Positions 57,702 to 64,000 of a stretch of 64,000 bases of DNA are shown here, one piece after another. Source of the DNA: Streptomyces dysideae (GTDB lineage: Bacteria; Actinomycetota; Actinomycetes; Streptomycetales; Streptomycetaceae). The stretch is from positions 153,293 through 217,292 of the forward strand of contig NZ_KQ949087.1 of the NCBI RefSeq assembly GCF_001514305.1, written 5' to 3'. Each line of letters begins with the position of its first letter. Position 1 is the stretch's first letter. The translations under genes and the position numbers were made by a program. Under the pieces are notes generated by a model. It saw only the letters and a list, made by a program, of their open reading frames with translations. It was not told where the DNA came from and did no database searches.

Positions 57702-58601
57702 TCAGGTGGCCGTCAGCACATGGGCGAGGGCTGGGTAGCCGATCAGCAGCAGGAAGGCGGCGAAGAGCACGACCACCGGCAGGGACATCTGCTCGGTGGC
57801 GGCCTGGGCCGCTCCGTCGGCCTCGGAGATACGGCGGCGGCGCATCGCCCTGGCCTTCGCCGCGAGCGATCCGCGGACTTTGGCGCCTTCTGCGCCGGCC
57901 AGGTTGAGGGTGGCGGCAAGCTCCGTCAGGTCACTCACGGCCAACTGCCGCCCGAGGTCGCCGAGGTGCGTCCAGGGGCTGGTGCGGGTCAGCTGGGCGA
58001 CGTGCAGAGCGTGGCGCAGTTTCCCGGCCGCCCACCCTGCCGGCGCGTGGACAGCATGGTTGAGGGCCTGCTGGACTCCGGCCCCACCGGCGAGCGCGAT
58101 CACGGTGAGGTCCAGGACGAGGCTGAGGGTGTGCCGCATCTCGCGGCGCCGCTGGGCCGCGTCCCTGCGTACCGTGAGATCGGGGGCGAAGAACAGCACC
58201 ACGGCGAGCGCCAGCGAGCCGCTCACCGGCACCCACCATCCCGAGTCCATCCCCGCACCGAGGCGAATCAGCGCCACCGCCAGCCACGGTGTCGCCAGTC
58301 CGGCCATCGCACAGGTCGCCTTGCCCGCAAGGTGTCTGTCGACGTCCTGCCCACACACGGCGAGGTCCGCGCGCAGGGAAGCGGTGGGGAAGCCGAGCGC
58401 CCGCACCAACGGAACGAATCGTCGGCTAAGTCGAGTCGCCCATTCCTCACCTTCGGCCTCCGGCACGGACACCGACGGGGGTGGTGGAGCGTTGAGCGCG
58501 GCCAGTACGTCGGCGAGGGCGGGCCGCGGCGGGCGGAGTCCGTAGACCAGGGCGGTCAGGGCCGCCCCGAACAAGGCTCCCAGCACCAGGACAGTGATCA
58601 C
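57702..58601 (-). CDS. TadC-like pilus platform protein
   Basis: A 299-residue inner-membrane protein. An N-terminal membrane helix (about residues 1-20) and cytoplasmic domain precede a type II secretion F (GspF-like) domain with two or three helices near 105-150 and a final helix at 275-295. The motif LSLVLDLTVIALAGGAGVQQALNHA is a TadC hallmark. GTG 58601 has a GTGA overlap with TadB. With TadB it forms the platform for pilus assembly. Confidence 0.86.
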   Translation of the reverse strand: MITVLVLGALFGAALTALVYGLRPPRPALADVLAALNAPPPPSVSVPEAEGEEWATRLSRRFVPLVRALGFPTASLRADLAVCGQDVDRHLAGKATCAMAGLATPWLAVALIRLGAGMDSGWWVPVSGSLALAVVLFFAPDLTVRRDAAQRRREMRHTLSLVLDLTVIALAGGAGVQQALNHAVHAPAGWAAGKLRHALHVAQLTRTSPWTHLGDLGRQLAVSDLTELAATLNLAGAEGAKVRGSLAAKARAMRRRRISEADGAAQAATEQMSLPVVVLFAAFLLLIGYPALAHVLTAT

Positions 58602-59503
58602 CGTGTACCTCCCGACGCGACGCCTGCACCCACGGGACCGTGGGAAGTCGCAGGGCTCATCAGACGTACGGCTTCGTCGATACGGCCGATCGCAGTCAGC
58701 CAAGTGAAAGCGGTCGCGAACATCGCGCCCACCACGGCCAGGACCACCTGCCCGGCAAGCGTGTCGAAGGGATCCAGGTAGGACCGGTTGAAGACCAACA
58801 GCCCCACCGCCATCCCGAGCGTGACGGTCACCGTGACCCGGACGCCGGTACGGATGCTGGCCCGCCCGGCGTCGATGCGCTGACGCATCGCCACCTGCTC
58901 GCGCACCGATTCCGCCAACTCACCAAGCAGCGGACCAAGCTGACTCCCCTGCTGCTCAGCCGCCATCACGAGCGCGGCCACCACCACGTCCGCCAGCGGA
59001 TCGTCCGCTTCCTCGGCGAAGGCCCGCAGCGCCGCAGGCAGCGGGCGTCCGGCACGCACCGACGCGGCAAGACTGCCGAGCTCCTGTTCCAGCGCGGTGG
59101 GGGCGATGTCCGCGGTGGCGAGGATCGCCTGCTCCAGGCCTGCGGCGGCGGACAGCGTGTCGCGGAGCATTTCCGTCCAGGTGGCCAGGGCTTCCATCCG
59201 CTCCGTACGCCGTGCGGCCTGCCCGTCCGGGCCAAGCAGCCCGGGCAGGGTGAGCAGCGCAGCCGTGGTGAGCACAGCCGCCACCGGCCATGCGGTCAGC
59301 GCCCCCGTCGCGATCCCGGTCACCACTGCAACGGTCACGCGTCGCTTGGTCCAGCTCCCGGGCAGGCGCTCCGTGAGGCGCCGCCCGATGCCGGCCCGTT
59401 CCTCGCCGTCCGGGCACCGCACAGCGCCGTAGACGATCGTGACGAGGCCGAGCCCGAAGATCGCCCCGAGCACCGCCACGACCGCCGTCAGCGAGCCGTT
59501 CAT
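58598..59503 (-). CDS. TadB-like pilus platform protein
   Basis: A 301-residue inner-membrane protein, with helices at about 5-25, 75-110, 245-262 and 268-285 and a T2SF domain in which LRDTLSAAAGLEQAILATA and EQQGSQLGPLLGELAESVREQ are characteristic of TadB. ATG 59503 is preferred because GAGGGG lies 10 nt upstream; ATG 59512, three codons earlier, is too close to it. It partners TadC. It lies 14 nt after the TadA gene. Confidence 0.87.
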   Translation of the reverse strand: MNGSLTAVVAVLGAIFGLGLVTIVYGAVRCPDGEERAGIGRRLTERLPGSWTKRRVTVAVVTGIATGALTAWPVAAVLTTAALLTLPGLLGPDGQAARRTERMEALATWTEMLRDTLSAAAGLEQAILATADIAPTALEQELGSLAASVRAGRPLPAALRAFAEEADDPLADVVVAALVMAAEQQGSQLGPLLGELAESVREQVAMRQRIDAGRASIRTGVRVTVTVTLGMAVGLLVFNRSYLDPFDTLAGQVVLAVVGAMFATAFTWLTAIGRIDEAVRLMSPATSHGPVGAGVASGGTR

Positions 59504-59517
59504 GAATGCCATACCCC

Positions 59518-60873
59518 TCACGCTCCCCAGCGAGGGAAGACGACCGCCTGCGAATCCAGGCCAGCCGCCATCAGGTCCTGGAGTGTCTCGGCGCGCACAG
59601 GGGCGGCGGGCTCGGCTCGCCCGTCCGGGCCTGGCCGGTAGACCTCGTTGGAGACGACTTGAGCCCCGTCCGCGTCGATGACCTCGCGCACGGAGCCGAC
59701 CACCCGTTGGCCGTTGGCGTCCCAGCCGAGGTGGACGACGAAGTGCACGGCGGAGGCCACGAGCAGGTTCGTCGCCTCCAGCGACAGTCGCTCGGGGGCC
59801 TGGGCGGCGTACGAGGCGAGCTTGGTGAACACGCCTCGCGAGGTGGAGGCGTGAATGGTGGACAAAGAGCCGTCGTTGCCCTGGGACATGGCGTTGCACA
59901 TCGGGATTACCTCGGCCCCGCGGATCTCCCCGACGATCACCCGGTCCGGAGACATACGCAGCCCCCAGCGCACGAGCTCAGCCTGGTCGATGCCGCCCTG
60001 GCCCTCGATGTTCGGCTCACGGGCCTGCATGGCCACGACGTTCGGATGTGCCTGCGTGTCCGCGTCCAGTCCCAGCTCGAAGGTGTCCTCGATGGTCACC
60101 AGCCGCTCGGTGGGCGGGATCTCGCTGGCGAACGCCCGGAGCACCGTGGTCTTGCCGACGTTGGTGCCGCCACCGATGACGATGTTCTTCCGGGCCCGCA
60201 CCAGCGCCGCGAGGAACGCGCCCAACTGCGGGTCACACACCCCCAGCCGCACGAGCTCGGCCATCGACGTGGCAGGAAAGCGATGCCGCCGGATCGTCAA
60301 CGACACCCGACCAGTCACCGCCATCACCGCGAACAGTCGAGAACCATCCGGCAGTTGAAGATTCAGACGCGGCATACCGCGGTCGAATCGCCGCTCCTCG
60401 CCATCCACGCTCGCCGCGAGCGTGCGGACCAATTCCACGAGTTCGGCATCCGAGGCAGCCACCGGTGGCCGACGATGCCACTGCCCGTGTGCGTCCTTGA
60501 CCCACACCACGTCGCAGCCATTGACGCAGATGTTCTCCAGGCTTTCGTCAGCGAGGAGCCGCTCCAGTCCTCCTGTGCCGAACAGCGCGTCCTCCACCGC
60601 CTGAGTGATCCGCTGCTCGGCCCACGGGTCGAGTGCCTGGCCGCCTTCGCTCACGGTTCGACGCCACTGAGTGCCGAGTTCCTCGCCCAGCAGGCGCTTC
60701 ACCGTCGCCCGCCGCGCCGTCTCGTCCTCCGGCGGAAGCCCGGCCGCCTCTCGCTCACCGGCGTACGCCGCAAGCCGGGCCACCACGCGCTGCCGGACCA
60801 CATCCGCCAGCTCCCGCTCATGCCCTCCGATCTGGCCCGGCACCGCACCTGCGGACACACCTACTCCGCTCAT
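59518..60873 (-). CDS. TadA/CpaF secretion ATPase
   Basis: A 451-residue cytoplasmic ATPase of the PilT/VirB11/CpaF family. The N-terminal helical domain is followed by the ATPase with Walker A GGGTNVGKTT (about residue 237), Asp box ERLVTIEDTFELGL, Walker B-like DRVIVGEIRGAE and His box SLSTIHASTSRGVF. It powers pilus assembly. ATG 60873 overlaps the TadZ stop (ATGA). All key motifs are intact. Confidence 0.93.
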   Translation of the reverse strand: MSGVGVSAGAVPGQIGGHERELADVVRQRVVARLAAYAGEREAAGLPPEDETARRATVKRLLGEELGTQWRRTVSEGGQALDPWAEQRITQAVEDALFGTGGLERLLADESLENICVNGCDVVWVKDAHGQWHRRPPVAASDAELVELVRTLAASVDGEERRFDRGMPRLNLQLPDGSRLFAVMAVTGRVSLTIRRHRFPATSMAELVRLGVCDPQLGAFLAALVRARKNIVIGGGTNVGKTTVLRAFASEIPPTERLVTIEDTFELGLDADTQAHPNVVAMQAREPNIEGQGGIDQAELVRWGLRMSPDRVIVGEIRGAEVIPMCNAMSQGNDGSLSTIHASTSRGVFTKLASYAAQAPERLSLEATNLLVASAVHFVVHLGWDANGQRVVGSVREVIDADGAQVVSNEVYRPGPDGRAEPAAPVRAETLQDLMAAGLDSQAVVFPRWGA

Positions 60874-61691
60874 ACGCCGCTCCCCTCGCCCCGGGCCTCC
60901 ACCAGCGCCGCCCGCATCTGCCTGACCACTCCGGCACGCTCAGGCACCCCCGCCGGCCCGTCGGCTCCGCTGATCTGCCGGGCGAGAAGATGCGCCGCCG
61001 CCATCAAGGGCCGCATGCGGAAGCCGGAAGTGCGCAGGGTGATCCGCCGATGGCTACGCATCGCGGCCACGGTCCTCACATCCCACGGCAGGAAGACCAC
61101 GTCCTGAATGCCGAGCGCCTGAGTGATCTCCTCCGACGGGAACGGGCACGGCCCGACCACGACGAGAGCGATCTGCCGGGCCTCTTCGTCGACGTCCAGG
61201 AGGTGCGCGTAGACATGGGTCAGCGCCTCTGGACAGCCGCGCGTCACCAGCATCACGTGATCGACCGCGCTCAGCAGCCCTTCGCCGTCCGCGCCGATCC
61301 TCCCGACGTCCAGGAGAACCGCGCCCCGGTCGCCGGCCTCTCCCCTCAGGACTCGCCGCCCGCTCTCGGCAGCCAATACCCGTACAGCCTCGCCGCACGC
61401 ACCCCGGCCAGCGGGTGCCACAACCGCCCGTACGCCGAAGGGCAGTTCGGCAACTGCCCCCAGCAGCGACCCGGGCTGGGGCTGCCGGGCCGCGGCGGCG
61501 ACATCCAGCAGGCCGGGCGTGTGCGGTGCGCCGCACCGAGTGGCGAGATCACCGCCCCAAACGTTCGCTTCTACGACGACCGGCCGTACGCCACCGTCCG
61601 CTTCCTGCGGCCATGCAGCGGCCAATGCCAGCGCGGTCGTCGTCACCCCCGGGGCGCCCGCGAGCGAGCCCAACGCAATCAGCCGCCTCAC
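60870..61691 (-). CDS. TadZ/CpaE-like ParA-type protein
   Basis: A 273-residue cytoplasmic protein related to ParA/MinD ATPases that locate Tad machinery. The P-loop-equivalent is SLAGAPGVTTTALALA: it keeps Gly and Thr but has Val-Thr-Thr-Thr where the signature Lys of KGGVGKT is expected, so ATP hydrolysis is doubtful. Other strands (RPVVVEANVWGGDLATRC, GAVLLDVGRIG) match the family. GTG 61691 overlaps the CpaB gene stop (GTGA). Probably a localisation or scaffold factor for the pilus. Confidence 0.78.
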   Translation of the reverse strand: MRRLIALGSLAGAPGVTTTALALAAAWPQEADGGVRPVVVEANVWGGDLATRCGAPHTPGLLDVAAAARQPQPGSLLGAVAELPFGVRAVVAPAGRGACGEAVRVLAAESGRRVLRGEAGDRGAVLLDVGRIGADGEGLLSAVDHVMLVTRGCPEALTHVYAHLLDVDEEARQIALVVVGPCPFPSEEITQALGIQDVVFLPWDVRTVAAMRSHRRITLRTSGFRMRPLMAAAHLLARQISGADGPAGVPERAGVVRQMRAALVEARGEGSGV

Positions 61692-62392
61692 GGTGCCTCA
61701 CGCCCTACGGCCGGAAGCACAACGATGCGCGGGTGCTCGAACGCGGCGGCCCGGCGCACCGCCCCGGTCTCCACCAGCACCGTCACCACCCGCACACCGC
61801 TCGCGGACTCCGGAGCCTTCACACCGGTCACGGTCCCGACCACGGCAGCCGGAGCCTTCCCCTCTGCATCCTTCTCAGCAAAACCACCGTCGGAGGACGG
61901 GCCCGGGAGCACAGCAACGCGTTCCCCGCGTGCAAGCTCCGGCGGAGCACCACCCGTCTCGACCGCGAGCGACACCTGCGACCACCCGGAAGGCGGAAAG
62001 TCCGCCCGCTCTCCGATCTGCCCCATCGCCAGCAGTGACCCAGCCACCAAAGGCACCCTGGCCTGCCGTCCCAGCACCCGCGCCCGGTCGGCCGCCGACA
62101 CCACCCCTGCCTCGGCTGCCACCTCCACGGAGCGCAGATCACCAGCGGTCAGCACATGCCCGGCAGGTACGTCTCGGGCGAGCACCAGTACGTCCGTACG
62201 GCCGCCCAGCTCCGTCGCGATCAGGGTGAAGCCGACAGCTGACACCAGCACGGCACCGATCCCACCCCACAGCCAGCCCGGTCTGCGCCTCACACCGCTG
62301 GCGACGGCCGACGGCCGTTGCTCCGGTCCCGCCTTGCGCGCACCCGGCAAACCGATCCCTTTTGCGGGCGGAGAAGACATGGATGTACCCAC
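61688..62392 (-). CDS. CpaB/SAF-domain pilus protein
   Basis: A 234-residue protein with one membrane helix (about residues 38-60; WLWGGIGAVLVSAVGFTLIA) and a periplasmic-type SAF domain (about 65-130; VLVLARDVPAGHVLTAGDLRSVEV, PLVAGSLLAM), as in CpaB/RcpC. Proteins of this kind sit in the cell envelope with the pilus. GTG 62392 is chosen because GAGG lies about 6 nt upstream; ATG 62380 is a shorter option. It overlaps the TadZ gene by 4 nt. Confidence 0.85.
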   Translation of the reverse strand: MGTSMSSPPAKGIGLPGARKAGPEQRPSAVASGVRRRPGWLWGGIGAVLVSAVGFTLIATELGGRTDVLVLARDVPAGHVLTAGDLRSVEVAAEAGVVSAADRARVLGRQARVPLVAGSLLAMGQIGERADFPPSGWSQVSLAVETGGAPPELARGERVAVLPGPSSDGGFAEKDAEGKAPAAVVGTVTGVKAPESASGVRVVTVLVETGAVRRAAAFEHPRIVVLPAVGREAP

Positions 62393-62469
62393 AAATCACC
62401 TCGCAGAAAAGAAAATCCGACTGGTCCGCGCCCGCCCTGTCTCGACGAGCCGACTCCCAACCAACGCCG

Positions 62470-63321
62470 TCACCGCACGACGACGGCGTGCACCTCATCC
62501 ACCACAAGCTGGCGCTGCGCGCCTATCACCAGTCCGGGCACCACTCCGGACTGTCCACCACCGCGCCATTCCACATCCCATGTCACCCGCACAGACACGG
62601 TGAACGTCTTGTCGGGCTCGGCCAGTGAGGCTCTTCGGTACGTATGACCACAGTCCGGGGACTCCGTGTCCGGCCGGTGCTTCGCGGAGTACGGCGTCCC
62701 CGGCCCCGTGCACGAGACCGTCGACCCATCCCCCATCGACCACACCGCCAGACGCGGCCGCGCTGTCGCGGTCACCTGCACTCCGGGGACCTTCACCGTC
62801 TCCGTAACCGGCCCCCAGCTGTTCTTCTCCACCCACATCCACGTCGGCACGTGTACGACCTGAACGAAGTTCTCATCGGGGCTCGTGCGAATGACCGGGT
62901 CTGGCAGTTCCATTCGCTCGACGGCTTGTCGAGCCACCTCCGCCACGGAAATCTGCTGCCCGTCCGCGTCACCGCGTCCCTTCTTGCCCTGCTCTCCTTC
63001 GAACCGCGGCAGAATGCCCATCCCGTTCCCGAGGCCGTACTCCCATCCGTCCGACACCACCGTCGGCGGTCCGGCAGGCCCACCACCCCCACGCCCACTT
63101 CCACGGACGCCACCACCACTCCGAGGTGCGGGAGCTGCCCCGCTGAAGCGCCGCGATGGACTGGCACGAGAAGCCTTGAGATCGCATCCCTTGCCCACGC
63201 ACCTCACCGCAGCGCCGCTGCCGAATACGTCATCCGCTGACGCCTTCGGTGAGGTGGACAGGCCAGTCCCTGCGACAGCGAGGAGGAGCGCGATCGGGGG
63301 AACTACGCCGCTGCGGATCAC
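62470..63321 (-). CDS. Secreted protein of the Tad operon, unknown function
   Basis: A 283-residue exported protein. A signal peptide (about residues 1-27; VVPPIALLLAVAGTGLS) is followed by a Gly/Ser/Arg-rich region and a beta-rich domain around NFVQVVHVPTWMWVEKNSWGPVTETVKVPG and ARPRLAVWSMGDGSTVSCTGPG, with pairs of Cys (near 30/35 and 200/220). I recall similar proteins being encoded beside Streptomyces Tad genes, sometimes mis-named ATP/GTP-binding; no nucleotide motif is visible. GTG 63321 is chosen for the GTGA overlap with the lipoprotein gene; GTG 63330 is possible. Confidence 0.75.
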   Translation of the reverse strand: MIRSGVVPPIALLLAVAGTGLSTSPKASADDVFGSGAAVRCVGKGCDLKASRASPSRRFSGAAPAPRSGGGVRGSGRGGGGPAGPPTVVSDGWEYGLGNGMGILPRFEGEQGKKGRGDADGQQISVAEVARQAVERMELPDPVIRTSPDENFVQVVHVPTWMWVEKNSWGPVTETVKVPGVQVTATARPRLAVWSMGDGSTVSCTGPGTPYSAKHRPDTESPDCGHTYRRASLAEPDKTFTVSVRVTWDVEWRGGGQSGVVPGLVIGAQRQLVVDEVHAVVVR

Positions 63322-63869
63322 TCGACGCACGTCCCCACCTCGCCGATGTACAGCGACTCGACCATCCACAGGTCACCGTGCTTGCCGACCGTCGCGTCGA
63401 CGCGGTGATGCCCACCGGGCACGTCATCCTCGAGCGAGCCGTCCCTGGTGTACTGAAGCCACTTCGAGCCGTCGGCGCAGTCCTGGATGACGACCGTGGA
63501 AGCCCCGACCTTCGTGACCACGGGCGCGAACTTCGGCTGCCCCCTGCTCACGACGCCGTCCTCCTCGCTCTCCCGCATCATGTGCCGGAGTAGTTGCAGC
63601 GCCCCGCCCTGCGCGTGATCATCCAGCTGCGGATGCTCAGGATCCGAAGTCCGAGACGCGACCACCACGTCATCCCACATCGCACGGTAGGCCGCTACCG
63701 CCTTACTTCCAGAACGCGGAGCAGCCTCGGCCGCGGATCGGCTCGAAGCGGGTGTCGCCGAAGGCGACGGAGCACCATCGGCTGACGTGCACGCAGTAGC
63801 TGTCAGGAGGAACACCAGCGCAGCCAGCGGCATCAGGCCACCGTGTCCGTTCTTCACCACAACCCCCAT
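63318..63869 (-). CDS. Lipoprotein, first visible gene of the Tad operon
   Basis: A 183-residue exported lipoprotein. The signal region MPLAALVFLLTATAC ends in a lipobox (TATAC), followed by a Ser/Ala/Pro-rich tether and a small alpha/beta domain with AYRAMWDDVVVAS, LLRHMMRESEEDGVVSRG and VVIQDCADGSKWLQYTRDG. This looks like an NTF2-like fold. ATG 63869 is the chosen start; GTG 63872 is adjacent. A fairly AT-rich stretch up to 64000 may hold the operon promoter. It is 4-nt coupled to the secreted-protein gene. Confidence 0.78.
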   Translation of the reverse strand: MGVVVKNGHGGLMPLAALVFLLTATACTSADGAPSPSATPASSRSAAEAAPRSGSKAVAAYRAMWDDVVVASRTSDPEHPQLDDHAQGGALQLLRHMMRESEEDGVVSRGQPKFAPVVTKVGASTVVIQDCADGSKWLQYTRDGSLEDDVPGGHHRVDATVGKHGDLWMVESLYIGEVGTCVE

Positions 63870-64000
63870 CACTCAACGTAAATATATAGCAACTCTTGGT
63901 AGCTGAATGCGACTGGAATTACCCCGCCGGGCGGGGATCAATCGCAATCGGAGCGATCAATTCCAGCCTGTTTCAGTCCCGTTGCAGAGCCTGGACCACA

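Noticed and set aside
1..64000. CRISPR array or prophage structural genes
   Set aside because: No regularly spaced repeats, capsid, terminase or tail genes were seen.

Overview
The window is high-GC actinobacterial DNA, almost certainly Streptomyces. Evidence: dense GC-rich coding with G/C third positions, frequent GTG starts, GTGA/ATGA gene overlaps, and lineage-typical families (Rv1733c-like protein, SpoIIE phosphatase with GAF and HATPase domains, DUF2637/SpdB-like protein). No rRNA, tRNA or CRISPR array was recognised.

Region A, 1-12.4 kb. After the 3' end of a membrane-protein gene lies a ten-gene minus-strand operon (442-11603), most genes overlapping by 4 nt. In order of transcription it encodes an ATP-grasp ligase, a DUF364 (heavy-metal-chelation type) protein, a cysteine-synthase-like PLP enzyme, an enolase-superfamily epimerase, an MFS transporter, a SAM methyltransferase, and a nickel/peptide-type ABC importer (lipoprotein, two permeases, double ATPase). 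A GNAT gene is divergent. The shared intergenic region carries two Zur/Fur-like boxes. I read this as a metal-repressed, NRPS-independent small peptide/amino-acid metallophore: made by the ligase, epimerase, PLP enzyme and methyltransferase, exported by the MFS protein, and re-imported by the ABC system. This resembles staphylopine-type loci in transport layout but uses different chemistry.

Region B, 12.4-20.2 kb. Ordinary chromosomal genes: SpoIIE phosphatase, secreted alpha/beta hydrolase, a small conserved protein with a probable frameshift, an Rv1733c-like membrane protein and a CBS-pair protein. A zone of decay follows, with a beta-propeller fragment and a DoxX remnant.

Region C, 20.2-64 kb. 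An integrative element begins inside a methionine sulfoxide reductase gene (msrB): only its C-terminal part remains (20198-20409), directly abutting a large serine integrase (20444-21955). A convergent gene resembles phiC31-gp3-type recombination directionality factors. Next come a DNA methyltransferase with a methyltransferase-like partner, an HTH regulator, and a T4SS-like conjugation operon (VirB2-, VirB6-, PrgI/VirB3-, VirB4- and VirD4-like proteins, a replication-relaxation protein, a VirB1-like peptidoglycan hydrolase, a DUF2637 protein and a double winged-helix protein). Cargo follows: a 2110-residue Rhs/DNRLRE polymorphic toxin with a GIY-YIG-like tip, its putative DUF4240-like immunity protein, and small secreted proteins. 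A seven-gene operon comes next, with a winged-helix AAA ATPase and a metallopeptidase-like/VWA protein. The window ends with a Tad-type pilus locus (lipoprotein, secreted protein, CpaB, TadZ, TadA, TadB, TadC, Flp, two TadE, TadG-like, and a LysM-BTAD membrane protein). No relaxase, prepilin peptidase or second attachment site is visible, so the element probably continues beyond 64 kb.

Two G-run frameshifts (near 17548 and 27483) may be sequence errors or real mutations.
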